DNA of 64,000 bases from Anastrepha obliqua (lineage: Eukaryota; Arthropoda; Insecta; Diptera; Tephritidae): contig NC_072895.1 in the NCBI RefSeq assembly GCF_027943255.1, positions 31,160,001-31,224,000 on the forward strand, in the 5' to 3' direction. Below are positions 31,451 through 43,099 of this stretch, in pieces. Under the pieces are notes generated by a model, which did not search any database, was not told where the DNA came from, and saw only the letters and a program-made list of their open reading frames with translations. The number at the start of each line of letters is the position of its first letter. The stretch's first letter is position 1. The position numbers and the translations under genes are program-made.

Positions 31451-33395
31451 ACTTGTTCTTCTTCTTCTTAATTGGCTCGATAACCGCTTACGCGATATTG
31501 ACCGAGTTTAACAAAGCGCCCCAGTCGTTTCTTCCTCGTGCTAACCGGCGTCAATTGGACACACCAAGTGAAGCCAAGTCCTTCTCCACCTGATCTTTCC
31601 AACGCAGATGAGGACGCCCTCTTCCTCTGCTACCACCAGCTGGTACCGCATCGAATACTTTCAAAGCCGGAGCGTTTGTATCCATTCGGACGACATGACC
31701 CAGCTAACGTAGCCGCTGGATCTTTATTCGCTGCGCTATGTCTATGTCGTGGTAAAGCTCATACAGTTCATCGTTCCATCGTCTGCGATATTCGCCTGTG
31801 CCAACTTGCAAAGGTCCAAAAATCTTACTCAGAATCTTTCTCTCGAACACTCCAAGCGTCGCTTCATCGGATGTTGTCATCGTCCAAGCTTCTGCGCCAG
31901 CAAGTGTACGCTCTTATAAAATATTGTATCTGAGCGATTAAGTTCTGCGGCTTGTACGATGATCTCCAATATCAGGTTAAAGAAGTCACACGACAGCGAG
32001 TCACCCTGTCTGAAACCTCGTTTGGTATCAAACGGCTCGGAGAGGTCCTTCCCAATTCTGACGGCGCTGCTGGTGTTGAGCAACGTCATCTGGCAAAGCC
32101 GTATTAGTTTTATGGGGATATCAAATTAAGACATCGCGGCATACAGATAACTCCTCCTCGTACTGTCGAATGCAGCTTAGAAGTCGACGAAAATATGGTG
32201 TGTGTCGATTTTCCTTTCATGGGTCTTTTCCAAGATTTGGCGTATTGAGAATATTTGGCCGATGGTAGACTTTCCAGGTCTGAAGCCACACTGATAAGGT
32301 CCAAGCAGTTGGTTGACAGTGGGCTTCAGCCTTTCACACAATACGCTCGCTAGAACCTTATAGGCGATATTTAGAAGACTAATCCCGCGGTAATTGGCAC
32401 AGATTGCAGGATCGCCCTTCTTATGGATTGGGCAGAGCACACTTAAATTCCGATCGGCAGGCATGCTTTCATCCGACCATATTTTGCATAGGAGCTGATG
32501 CATGCACCCTACCAGCTCCTCGCCGCCATGCTTAAATAGCTCGTCGGCGAATGCGGCTGTGTTGTTCTTTAGCCGCGTTATCGCTATTCTCACCTCGTCA
32601 TGGTCGACGTAAATTCCGTCGTCGTCGATTGGGGTATCGGGATTATCACATTCTCTGTGACATGCGCAGCTGTCACTGTTTAACAGGTTCGAGAAGCGTT
32701 TCCTCCATAATTTAAGATTGCTCTGGATGTCAATCACCAGTTCGCCGTCTTTGTTCTTACAGGAAAACGCCCCGGTCGTAAAACCTTCTGTAAGCCGCCG
32801 AACTTTCTGATGGAATTTTCGGACATTGTTCCTGTTGGCCAGCATCTCAAGCTCCTCACACCCATGTATTTCGGCCTCTTGTTTCTTCTTTGGGATAATA
32901 CGTATCATTCCTGTTTTAGCGATCCCACATGGCTCGCGTTGCGCCCGATCGCAGCGTGGCTCTATAGGCGGCATCCTTTCTTTCTGCGGTAGCATGACAT
33001 TCCTCGCCGTACCAATTGTTTTTCGGGCTCGCCGGAATCCGATTTCTTCTTCGGCGGCGGTACGTAGGGAACGAGAAATGTTGCTCCATTGCTCGCGCAT
33101 GCCGGTGTGTTGGGCAGTGCTCTCCGAGAGTAGGAGTGAGAGTCGAGTGGCGAATCTTCTGGCTGTCTGTTGTGATTGCAGCTTTTCGATGTCGAACATT
33201 CGTTGCGTAGGTAGATGTACGTTTTTTGCTGCACAGAGGCGTGTGCGGAGTTTGGCTACAACATGGTATTGATCCGAGTCGATGTTGGGTCCTCGGATCG
33301 TACGTACATCTAATACACTTTAAGCGTGTCTTCCATCTATCACAACATGATCGATCTGGTTTCGCATTTTTCGATCAGGGGATACAATAATCAGC
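31451..33395 (-). mobile_element. RTE-type LINE, 5'-truncated
   Basis: Read leftwards: end of an endonuclease domain (RNQIDHVVIDGRH, SVLDVRTIRGPNIDSD), a linker, RT, and the C-terminal module GVFERKILSKIFGPLQVGTG, LGHVVRMDTNAPALKVFD, RGRGRPHLRWKDQVEKDLAS. It ends with an AAGAAGAAGAACAAG tail at 31470-31451. A deletion between about 31890 and 31870 removes the end of the RT palm and the segment leading to the C-terminal module. The 5' half of the same family is at 53762-54720. Confidence 0.85.
32177..33199 (-). pseudogene. RTE reverse transcriptase, linker and fingers/palm (340-codon open frame)
   Basis: The first 150 residues are the endonuclease-RT linker (EQWSNISRSLRTAAEEEIGF; RRLTEGFTTGAFSCKNKDGE). 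The RT starts around residue 200: ITRLKNNTAAFADELFKHGG, SVLCPIHKKGDPAICANYRG, ISLLNIAYKVLASVLCERLK, LLGPYQCGFRPGKSTIGQIF and the HHIFVDF motif at the end. The frame then stops near 32180. Beyond, 31877-32089 has FDTKRGFRQGDSLSCDFFNL, but AYADD is replaced by LAQKLGR, so the catalytic site is lost. Confidence 0.85.
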
Positions 33396-33456
33396 GTCAT
33401 ACATTCAATTGTTTCTTATTTAAAGTTGTTTTTTAGCGCTTTTAGCAGACCACCAC

Positions 33457-34816
33457 ATAATTTATCCTAGTAGGTGGTCCAATGACCGACACTGCGACCT
33501 AAAAGATCTTTTGTGTCAAGCTACCTAATTTAATATGGATGATCCTTCTGATCATCCGCGAAAGTTACCCGACCACTACATCAGGTTCTAGTTTGCCTAG
33601 TTGTTCTCTGCCTTTGGAAAGGAGTTGGTTGAAAGCCATGTTCTTCCAACAATTTTTCTGCTATACGTATAAACCTTAGTATATCTGTAATAGGAGCTTT
33701 CTTTATTTCTTCTGGATCCAGTTGATCACGGTGGAAAATTTGCATTCTGGTTCTAGCCAGTGCAACGCACTCGCACAATAAGTGCTCCGTTGTTTCATCA
33801 TCCTCAAAACAGAGTCTACACTCAGTGTCCCTGAGAAGTTGAATTCTGTTAAGATGATAGTTTAGATAGTAGTGGCCCGTAAGAAAGCCTACTATTTTCC
33901 TGATATCTAATTTCCGTAAGTTAATCAGTTCCTTTTTGTAGGTAAAAGGTCTAACCAACCTCTTGGCTTGACGAAGTTTCAGATTATCTTCCCAGTAAGC
34001 TATTCTGAGAGTATGTTTCCACTGGTCTACCCTAGATTTAGCTTCCGCCCAGTTGATACCACAATATGGGTCCTATAAGGTCTGATGTCGATCCAGCCCT
34101 TGCCAGTTCATCAGCAATTTCGTTACCCTCGATTCCAGAGTGACCTGGAACCCAGCAAAGTACAACCGTATTTTTTGTACTTAATTTTTGAAGATTGTTT
34201 ACACATTCTTCCACTAGTCTCGACTCCAAAGAATGGGTCCAAAGATCCCGGCACCGACTCCAGTATTTGTTTTTGAACCATCAGTGAACCATTTAACACT
34301 TTTTGGGTTAACCCAAGGTCCTCCGATTTCCCATTCATCACGGTCTGAGATAATTATCTCATAATTTCTATTGAAGACCCGTTTCGGAATCATGTAGTCT
34401 GTTACTGAACAGCTAATATCCCTATCCGGTATTTTTCTTAGAATACTCATATGACCAAAGTCACTGTATTCCTTATTTGACAAGATTTGCATTTTTAGTG
34501 CATTTCTAGCTGCACATTTCCATATGAATATATGCAGTGGGGATAATCCTACTATCGCTTCAATTGCAGTTGTAGGACAACTTCGCATGGCACCTGTTAT
34601 AGACAAACAGGCCTGCCTTTGAAGACTTGCCAGTAATTTCTTGGCTGTTTCTTGTGTGGTGTTGGGCCACCAAACAAGGGGCGCATAGGTAATGATTAGT
34701 CGAATCATCATTGTATACATCCAATGAATCATTTTGGAGTCAATACCCCATGTTCTCCAGACCACCTTAAGTGCATGGCGCGTCTTACTGCGTGAGCTGT
34801 GTACCTGAGTTACCAT
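33457..34816 (-). mobile_element. RNase H-bearing LINE (I/LOA-like), 3' half
   Basis: Read leftwards: RT thumb and connection (IHWMYTMMIRLIITYAPLVW; QRQACLSITGAMRSCPTTAI), RNase H (VKWFTDGSKTNTGVGAGIFG; VVLCWVPGHSGIEGNEIADE) and the C-terminal knuckle (CRLCFEDDETTEHLLCECVA). The 3' UTR ends at about 33457 with TAGGATAAATTAT. Its last 62 bp are identical to the insert in the mariner at 52451. Frame changes occur near 34220 and 33960. The open frames are 200, 63 and 125 codons. Confidence 0.82.
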
Positions 34817-36480
34817 TCACTGATACAACAAAAGTTCAAAATAATATTGGTTCGACACCCATAAGGAGTCGATGCAACATCCGCTAATTGCTCTGAAAGC
34901 AGAGTTGGGCATTTAAGACTCATATGAGTCGTAGGATTATTCTCACTTTTTGTCCTGTTTCTACCTTCAGCTTTTTTTGCGCACTTTACGGTCATTATCT
35001 CGCCTTTGGCATACGCGGCAGCCTTCAATTGCTTCTCAGTAGAATGGCGATGTGCGTACGCAACTCCATAATCGAAGTCGGTAAAAAAATCTTTAAAATT
35101 ATTGTAGACTTTTAATTTCCTTCAAAAGTGGTTCACTCACAACGCTTTACCAAAAAACGAAAGCAAATAAGCTAAAATAAAAAGTAATCGATTGCGTGGT
35201 TGAGCGAAGCGCGGCGCTGACTATCGAGAGTGTGGACTATTAACTGAACGCCTTTTGGCTTCACTCCACTCAGCCATTCATTATTCGATAACAAGAATTT
35301 CTTAATAAATTTTTTATGAGAAAGTAATCGAATGTCCAAAATGTGCTGCTCATAGAGCGTGCGTTGGCAAGCCGTGGGGCTCTTCAAGTGGAGCGAAAAA
35401 GGCCGGCAGCAGAAAGTGAAAAACGAACGGCGCGTGGTGGGGCAAAAGTACGGGTGGCATAGTAACACGAACAAAAACTGAACCCGCTACAGCAACCGAA
35501 ATAAATGAATTTATGTAAATTCCAACACAGCAAAATGAAACTGTCTTAAGCGCACGAAAAACAACTAAAATAGCAACAAGCCAAATGAGTAAGGTGAAGT
35601 AGAATAATAGGAATGCACTGAGAAGGGAAAGGAGAGATGCTGATGGCATTGGTGGTGCTAGCCTGTGAGTTGCGCTCTGATTGTGGAAGCACAATCGCTT
35701 AGCCGAAGCTGCCTGGAGTCGACTGTGGCCAAATTATTGAAATTAATTTCATTTCCATGAACAAAATGGTTGACCGACTGGCAGCTGGGGTGGCGAAATG
35801 CCGAAAGCGTGCAGATTTCATTTTTAAATCCGCTAAACCTTGAGGCTAAGGCATTCAATATATTTTAAAAGTACACAGTGCGATACAGGGTTGAAAGGAA
35901 ACGCTGGCTCTGCTGCTGCTGCTGCTACTGCTGCTGCTGTTACTACAACAACAGCCAGTGGCTCCGGCATGGCACAATAATTCAATGCCTCAAGCAGGCG
36001 CTTGCCTCAATTTTCAGCTACTTTGTTTTGACTTTTTTTGTGATTACCGCGTACCATGGCTTGTTTGGCTCTGAATTGGCAAAATGAAGATGTTAACATC
36101 GGTGTTGATGGTTTTGGTTGGGATGCTGTTGGCCAGACTACAGTTGAATGGTCCATCCATGGTGACGCAAGCAGGCATTGCTCGTAGAGGGAATAGAGGA
36201 TGCGCTTAATAAATTATTAACGCAATGGCAATTGCTCAACTAGGCGCACCACCGAAATGGCCATTCAGCACAAGATTACTCTGTACTTTGAGTAGATTTT
36301 ACAGCGGATTGGTTTGTGGATTTTGCACTTCAACGCTGAAGCGCACTTCGACCATTGCAAATCCATTCGAATTATTTTTATTTCTATTTTTGGAATTCTT
36401 TCAGTCTTACTGTGCTTTAGCACTATTTGAAGTCAATTTCATTTACGATTATCAGCTGTCTACTTGCATGCATACATACT
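34817..36480. other. 1.7 kb without recognised gene; CTG repeat
   Basis: A CTG-rich microsatellite lies at about 35908-35942. Several short ORFs on both strands lack motifs. The G+C content is higher than in the flanks, and there are no TE signatures. This could be host intron or intergenic DNA. Confidence 0.45.
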
Positions 36481-36938
36481 AGGCCGGGTCGATTTGTGGG
36501 GAGGCAAAAAATCGCCCATTGCTCTGTGAAAATCATATTCTAGAGATCAAAATAAGAAACTTTGCCGAAGGAACCATACCTCTAAAACGAATTCTGATGT
36601 CCCCCAATTTGGGTCGAACTTTTTAATTTCTTTTCTCATGTAAAGGCCAAAAGTGGTGATATTTTGAAATGATTGTATGGGAAACCCCCCAGGAGAGTTC
36701 CAGGGGGTGTGCCACTGGCATGGGTGGATCGGCCGTCCAAAGTTAGTGGGGGTCGGTCATACATTTGGACTCGATTGGAGCACTTTAAATGGGTCAAAGT
36801 GGGATTTTTCGTTCGACCCAAATTGGGGGACACCAGAATTCGTTTTAGAGGTATGGTGCCTTCGGCAAAGTTTCTTATTTTGATCCCTAGAATACAATTT
36901 TCACAGAGCAATGAGCGATTTTTAAATCGACCCGCCCT
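36481..36938. repeat. Foldback element, copy 2 (complete)
   Basis: The left arm starts AGGCCGGGTCGATTTG and the right arm ends AAATCGACCCGCCCT. Arms of about 130 bp mirror each other (CATTGCTCTGTGAAAAT opposed by ATTTTCACAGAGCAATG; CTTTGCCGAAGGAACCATAC opposed by GTATGGTGCCTTCGGCAAAG). The centre (about 36680-36810) is a more G+C-rich spacer that copy 1 lacks. Two overlapping ORFs of about 100 codons on opposite strands arise from the palindrome and are not genes. No clear target duplication: the flanks are CATACATACT and AATACATATA. Confidence 0.85.
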
Positions 36939-37622
36939 AATACATATATACACAAATACATAAATATCACCTTTCTACGCATAACCTGAGTTAATATAGA
37001 GGTTCTTATAAATAATTATATACAGTGAGTTTCGTAACTCTCGCAGAGGCTGTTGGACCATTTATTTGTTTCTAATTAATTTGAATAATTTTTCTACTTC
37101 TGGAAATTATAAAAAAAATTTGACAAAAATCACAATTTTATTAAAATTTTTTTTTGTAATGTGTATGCAGTTTTATAGTCCATTGAGTTTTGTTGTAATA
37201 AAGCGCAAATTTCAAGTGACTCAAAATACAATTTTTTTTTATTGCTTCCACAAAATATTACTCCGGTCTATATGACAATTAGTAATTTGTTTTACAGATA
37301 TTTAGAAAATTAAGTGATATTTTAAGGCTACTCAGATTAAGTTAGGGATATGTAATTCCTTTTTAAAATATTTACTGCAATAATTTATGTAAGTATATAA
37401 ATAGTTTATTATTTATTTCACAATTTATTATTATTTATTTTATTTAATTAAGTCTCATTATTCCATATCAAAAGGTCAGTTGGTGTGTTTCGCGTAAGTC
37501 TCTTCTTAATGAATTTTTCTGTAGCAGGAAGCTCCCGAATTGCCAAATTTATCTGCGTCAGGAGTCCACTTAAGTGCCTTCTGAGCCTATGTTTAAGCCG
37601 CGGTGAATGTCAGCGTTTGGTA
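36939..37622. other. No gene recognised
   Basis: A+T-rich DNA. The last 130 bp (37490-37620) are less A+T-rich and could be an old LINE tail, but I see no motif that supports this. Confidence 0.35.
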
Positions 37623-38144
37623 TACCCTATGATCAGAAAGTACCAGGAATGATTAAATGAAACAAAACAGACTTAAATTTCTGGCAAATTTATTTTATCT
37701 GTTTCAAAATATGACCCGTTGGAAGCAACACTCATGTGCCAACGTTTAACCAGTTCTCCATGCACCCATGGTAGGCCGACGAAGGGATGGCTTTCAGCTC
37801 CTTCGTCCCATTCTCTTTGATCTCCTCTATCGACTGCAATCTCCTTGCACGAAGTGGTAACTTCAACTTGGACAACAAAAAGAAGTCGCACGGAGTCATG
37901 TCAGGTGAAACGGTGCTTGCACTATACTATTTACTTGGTGTTTGGTCAAATAACCCAGCACAATTTTGGCTCGGTGCGATGGCGCGTTATCATCATGCAC
38001 AATCCAAGAATTGCTTGCCCACATTTCCACATTAATGATCCGATGACGCTAAAAAGTGACAGATGTGTGTCTTACCGTGGACCGGTTCCTACGTGCGCGG
38101 TTCATTTAAATTAAACATTCCCTGTAGTTTTTGATCATAGGGTA
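37623..38144 (-). mobile_element. Internally deleted mariner, 522 bp, long TIRs
   Basis: The ends match inverted: left TATACCCTATGATCAGAAAG, right CTTTT-GATCATAGGGTATA region (TTGATCATAGGGTATACC), flanked by TA. On the minus strand the remaining coding part reads WIVHDDNAPSHRTE, MTPCDFFLL-type sequence, RLQSIEEIKENGTKELKAIP, SSAYHGCMENWLNVGT and a C-terminal GHILKQIK. It is the end of a mariner transposase, with the second Asp in HDDNAPSH. The N-terminal two thirds are deleted, so it is close to a MITE. Confidence 0.75.
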
Positions 38145-38157
38145 TACCATCGTGCAT

Positions 38158-38434
38158 TGGTTGTCGCCGTAGCCGAATGGGTTGATACATGACTAACATT
38201 CAGGTGTAAGTATCTGAATCTCTGAATTTAATAGCGGTCGCCCCTCGGCAAGCAATGACAAACCCCTGAGTGTATTTCTGCCATTGAAAAGTTAAGCATA
38301 AAAAACCATTTGCCATTCAGAGTCGGCCTAGAACTGTAGGTAGCTTCATCTGTGGAACCACATCAAAGCTCACACCCCAAATAGAAGGAGGAGCTCGGCC
38401 AAACTTCCAACAGAAGTGTACGCGCCTAATATAT
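38158..38434 (+). mobile_element. tRNA-derived SINE, copy S5
   Basis: Box A lies at the head: GCCGTAGCCGAATGGGTTGA. The box B region is diverged (GTAAGTATCTGAATCTC). The body is full: AATAGCGGTCGCCCCTCGGC, GAGTGTATTTCTGCCATTGA, ATCTGTGGAACCACATCAAA, CACACCCCAAATAGAAGGAG, GAGCTCGGCCAAACTTCC and GTGTACGCGCCTAATATATA. This is the most complete copy in the window. It starts 14 bp after the preceding mariner's end. Confidence 0.82.
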
Positions 38435-39292
38435 ATTTTTATTATTTTTACAAAACGTTTTACTGTATTATTCCCCATTCGAACAGATGTCATAATGGAA
38501 AATCGGAAAGGTTTCTTCGCATCGTATTGTCGGTATTTAAGACTCAAACTCGTGCTGTGATGGGACCACCTAAAACTTGGTGAAACTGTAAGAAAAGCCG
38601 AGCGCTCTGAAGAAAATATCCATAGTGTGAAACAAGAAATAACAAATATTCTTTGAGCACAATAGCGTTCGTTAATAAAAAAAAACACCCCAAAATTTAC
38701 CCGCCTCCAATTTACTCATGCTTGAACCGCAATTAGCTATAAAACTCAGTTTTAAAGGTTCCCTATATGAAATACTTCAAAAATAAGAGCACAACAGATC
38801 TGTATAGCTGTGCGTTTCGGTGTTTTCCGTAAAAAATTGTATTTGTCTGAGAAACTACTAAGTTTTTTAATAAGTTTTAATATTTTAATTCAGTAGTCTC
38901 CTTAAACATCCATATAGTAGAGATATACACTGCGTATACTTTATTTTATGGGAGGAACGGTGAACTATCTTTTTAATTTTTATAAAACAGCAAGAGACAT
39001 GTATTACTACACATATATGTACACATATGTATTCCTACATATATATATATATCTTAAAGGCCTTTAGAAAATTCTCGTTTGTTAATTCCCTGTATTTTTG
39101 TTTTGTTTTTTTGCATTACAATGAAATAAGTGAAATTTTTTTTTAAATTTATGTTGGGAAATAAAATAAAACAAAATAAATAAAATATCTGCATACTCTG
39201 CTTTTCAATTTTCGCAAAATATTATATAATGACATTTAGAAAACTATAAAAAAAATTGTATTTGTATTAAATAAGATGTGATTGACAGTATA
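38435..39292. other. No gene recognised
   Basis: A+T-rich DNA with A/T runs and a TATATA stretch near 39040. No motif was found in short ORFs. Confidence 0.4.
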
Positions 39293-39469
39293 TAATGTGG
39301 TGCAAAATTAATCACCCAATCGGAAGATTTATAATTTTTGCAAAAGCAGTCCCACGTGAAACATAATAGTTTGTGATCTGGACAGCTGCAGTTTACAACA
39401 GATAAGCGTTATTTAGTAAGACAAAAATATTAAAAAAAAAAAATGGATGATTAATTTTGCGCCATATTG
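39293..39469. repeat. MITE, copy 2 (complete, 177 bp)
   Basis: The left end is TAATGTGGTGCAAAATTAAT-CACC and the right end is GGATGATTAATTTTGCGCCA-TATTG, each beside TA. The TIRs are about 24 bp. The interior shares ATCGGAAGATTTATAATTTT and TTGCAAA words with the copy at 16795-16997. It is non-coding. The TA target suggests mobilisation by a Tc1/mariner-type transposase (inference). Confidence 0.75.
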
Positions 39470-39764
39470 TACTCTTATATTCTGTCAAAATCGTATTGGG
39501 TCGCACAAAACCCTTTTTAATGGATTTTGAAAATGAAAAAAGTGAAGTGGCAAATAAAAAGTACTATCTTGGCATTGTGGCGCATTGAATAGTGTAAATT
39601 CAGCTAAAAGGAAAGGATTGCGGATAAGTATTATAAAAGTTGCACTACAAGAATGCACCATCACGGAGCTCTCATTTAGAAGCGATTTCCGAGCAGAAAC
39701 TCAGCAAATATCATAAACGATATTTATCTGGCATTGTCTGATTATCTTTTTATCTTTCCGAAAC

Positions 39765-40192
39765 TCAAATGGTTCACCATCCACCCACTCCTGTTATTGC
39801 TTTGTCCACTTTTCACCAGGTTCACTCATGTCCACTCACTCCTGCCGCTGCTATGGCCTCTTTTTACCCGGTTCACCATCCATTTCAGATGTCCATAACT
39901 TTTCACACCCACCGAAAAGTTGCTGCTATGTCCACTTTTCACCACATCCACCCAGCTCTGCTCCTGCTATGTCCACTTTTGGGCCTGTTTACCAGATTCA
40001 CCACCTTCACATGGTCCACTTAATGGGGGTTTTCCACAAATAAGAAAAAAAAAAGCTGCTGCTATGTCCACTTTTCACCACATCCACCCAGCTATGCTCC
40101 TGCTATGTCCACTTTTCGCCCGGTTTACCAGAATTACCACCTTCACATGGTCCACTAATGGGGGTTTTCAACAAATAATAAAAAAAATTCCA
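39765..40192. repeat. Minisatellite, 136-bp unit, two clear copies plus degenerate ones
   Basis: TGCTGCTATGTCCACTTTTC begins at 39921 and 40057, and the two 136-bp units match over nearly their whole length, including CACATGGTCCACTTAATGGG and an A-run. Upstream (39765-39920), shorter related words (GTCCACTTTTCACCAGGTTC, CACTCCTGCCGCTGCTATGG) suggest older units. The overlapping plus-strand ORFs of 71-128 codons in two frames come from the repeat. The words CTCCTGCT-ATGTCCAC resemble, in reverse complement, the G-rich block in the A+T array at 24.6 kb. Confidence 0.75.
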
Positions 40193-41249
40193 AATTTATT
40201 TCCAAAAAATTCTCTTAGAAGTATATTTTATCCTATAAAAATAAAAATATATAAAATTTTTAAACTAAAACATTTAAAAATTATAATAAGTCCCTTAGAT
40301 GTTTAACTTTAAACAGCTCCATATCCAAAACTTTCAACACCGGCAAGTCTACAAGTAAATTAGTATTTGAACAAATTTACGACAATGTGCAAAATACTGG
40401 CACCAACTTGACATGCAATCGCTCTCTATTAGGCAGCTTTGCATAAACGAAAATGGCAAACAAATTTTGGCTTCAATGAACAGTCGGGTTACTTTTATGG
40501 CTACGCGTATAAGATACATTTATAGCCACTTGCACATTATTCCAGAAACTATAAATAAATCGCCCTAGAGGTACCTCAATAGTATTTCAAATATTATATA
40601 ATCTTTAAGATTAACATATTTGAATGTATCGAAATTTACTTTGAAGCGCATAAAAGCGCTTAGCATATTTTCGGTCTAGGCCGCCCATTTAAGTTTAATA
40701 TTCCATGGGGCGCGTAAACATTTATTAATATCTCACCAACAAAACGTAAATGGGCGATAGCAAAAAGTCTCAGTGCACGTGTCATAAAATAGGCAATGAA
40801 ACAGCTACTCACTGGCAACCGAAAGTATCAAAAAGTGCAGCAAAAAAAGGGAGTACACAAAGGACGTTCAACTTTGAGCCTGGAAAAACCTATACGTAAG
40901 CCAACGGAGAGAAAGCAAAATAATCTCATGAGTTGGCAAAACATCAAGAGATACACATTCTTGTATTTACTTACACAGTCAGACATACATGCATACGTAA
41001 TTTCGCTACAAATCGAAAACGTAGCGTATATTTGATAGTGAGAAGGCCAAGGGAACTCGCATTAAAATTATCGACACTCTCTACTAACGTACATACGCAT
41101 TGGACGTAGATATACTAAACTACAGTCTGTTGAAGAGAAGCGTGACTGACATAACTTAGAAACTAGTTGACCAATACGATTTAAACAAACTGCATTGCAC
41201 GGGCTCATAATATTTACATCACGCAATATAATCATTAAAATTTATAGGA
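40193..41249. other. No gene recognised
   Basis: It begins with an A+T-rich block (to about 40300) similar in style to the 24-26 kb array. The rest has no repeats or ORF motifs that I can identify. Confidence 0.4.
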
Positions 41250-41445
41250 ACTACTCATAGCTACGCCATAATGGCTTCATATCATTGAGTTATACTTGGA
41301 GTTAATTTCTGCTGAGGAAGTAATTTACCCCAAATCAGACGAATTTGCCTTGATAACTGCTTGAGCGTCCATATATGTTTTCCTTTGAGTTTTTGCTTAA
41401 CTATTCCCCATACATATTTAACGGAATTGGGGTCAAAAATCGACT
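41250..41445 (-). pseudogene. Tc1-type transposase C-terminal scrap
   Basis: The minus-strand frame reads FDPNSVKYVWGIVKQKLKGK, then HIWTLKQLSRQIRLIWGKLL. This is the region that normally reads PDLNPIENVWGxxKQKL and follows the catalytic Glu. Here the Glu is replaced by Lys (NSVKYVW). About 60 codons remain, and no TIR is visible. Confidence 0.65.
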
Positions 41446-42497
41446 TGAATTTTAAGCTACTTTCAATTTGCGCTTTGTGCTATAAAACTACCAACTTAAG
41501 ATTATATAAAAACTTTGGCTAAAGAGTTTAAAGTTTCATTGAAAATTAATTTTGTTTTTTAATTTTTTTTTTTTAATTTTTTAATTTTTTTTTTTAATTT
41601 TGTTTAAAACTTTCAAATATTTCATTTCTGTTGTGGTATGAACTATATTTTTATAAAGAAAAAACAAAAATTATTAAGTGGTCAATATGTCGCACTGCTA
41701 TTATTGTGAGCACTGTTGTATGTATGTATGTAGTGTACATATTCGTACATATCAAACCAGATGGCCCACAAACACAGAGTGCAAATAGTTGAAAGAAGAT
41801 GCAGGAAATGGAATCGGAAATGAATGTAATTTAGATAAACGCGACCTGGTTCTTCTTTTCACTTTTGTTTGCCACTTTGATACTTTTGTTGTCTTCTACT
41901 TTTCTTTAGTTGCTCATAATGCGCATAATTGCCCAACAGATAAGTTTTATTACTTTGGCATGAAAAACAGTTTTGGCCACAAACAACAGATTAGTTATGT
42001 AGGTTATGGGATGCACCCAGTTGTAGTTAGTAGACATACATGTCCATACACATACAATTTTATTAATGAAGCCCACATGGAAAGGAATATGGGATTAGTT
42101 TGGTAGCTGTGGCTAATGTGATAGTTTAGGCTTAGTGGTCGGAATAGTTTAGGTTCATTGATCGGAATAGGTTGGGCATACAAAATGCATTAAAATTACA
42201 TTTTTTCTCGTATTTTTTTTCTTCTTATTAAAGCGTATGTATAGAATACATGTCGAACAATGACACCCAGAGGTATGCCATTATGTAGAATCTTATATTA
42301 TTAAAATCTATTAGCCACCACTTGCCGTAGAAGCCTTGAACCTAGACCTTTTCACTTGCCTTCTACTATTGATTTTTGTGTAACTCTTTTGGGAATACCA
42401 CTTAGAATTTTATAGGATGTGACTGAAAGAAAAGCATCTGTTTTTGAGAATGCAAATTGTTTAGATAGATGTCTGACCGTACCGTAAGAGCTTTATA
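41446..42497. other. No gene recognised; small direct repeat
   Basis: T-rich runs lie at 41550-41600. A 105-codon ORF at 41789-42106 shows no known domain. A 23-bp direct repeat (TAGTTTAGGCTTAGTGGTCG / TAGTTTAGGTTCATTGATCG) lies at 42124 and 42147. Confidence 0.4.
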
Positions 42498-42873
42498 AAG
42501 CGTGGTTAAGTTTTAAGGGCCGGTATTGATTTTGAATAAAATACAATTTTATTAAAAAATTTTGTCATTTCTCTTCATTATGTTAATATTGGTATGGTTC
42601 AATAACGTTTGGAACCAAATATTGGCCAAATGACTGCCGTGGCCTCGGCGGCACATCTCCAAATGGTCCAAATTTTCGATGACGCTGAGGCATAATTGAG
42701 GTTCTATGCTGTTAATGTGGCGAATGATCTCATCCTTTAGCTCTTGAATTGTTGCTGGCTTATCGACGTACACATTTTCTTTTAAATAATCTCAAAGAAG
42801 GGAGTCCAACGGTGTCGTTGACGTTTAGGTGTGGTTCACATTCAGCATCGGCCCTTGAAATTTAACCACCCTT
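42498..42873 (-). mobile_element. DD41D element reduced to 376 bp
   Basis: Both ends are present with TA: left AAGCGTGGTTAAGTTTTAAG then GGCCGGT; right (minus) AAGGGTGGTTAAATTTCAAG then GGCCGATGCTGAATGTGAAC. The terminal 60 bp match the element at 47255-48197. The interior keeps only the C-terminal coding part (minus, 42552-42773: MYVDKPATIQELKDEIIRHI, NSIEPQLCLSVIENLDH). The deletion runs from the 5' UTR to just before the third catalytic Asp region. Confidence 0.85.
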
Positions 42874-43099
42874 TACATAGTGTGGCCTAAAATGGATGTC
42901 TTTTTTTAATTTTAATTTAATTTTCAAGTTTTATTATTATAGTTTGTCGAAGAAGAAATACATTATTTTCTGTTGTTTTTGTTATAGCAGTAACTTTGCC
43001 CTGTCAGTGAAGTATAGTTACCGGTCATCTTCGTCTAGCTCATCTAACGGTAGGCCCAGGAAACTTGCTGTTTCGACAGGTTGGGTCCAGAGGGAGAGT

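Noticed and set aside
35908..35942. CTG repeat as part of a polyglutamine-type host exon
   Set aside because: The frame through it (35878-36087) translates to mixed Cys/Tyr runs and has no splice sites or neighbours that support an exon.
36636..36963. Two overlapping ORFs of about 100 codons on opposite strands
   Set aside because: They are produced by the long palindrome of the foldback element and show no domain or codon pattern of a gene.
39769..40306. Overlapping plus-strand ORFs of 71-128 codons
   Set aside because: They come from a G+C-richer minisatellite read in different frames; the amino-acid repeats follow the DNA repeat rather than a protein repeat family.
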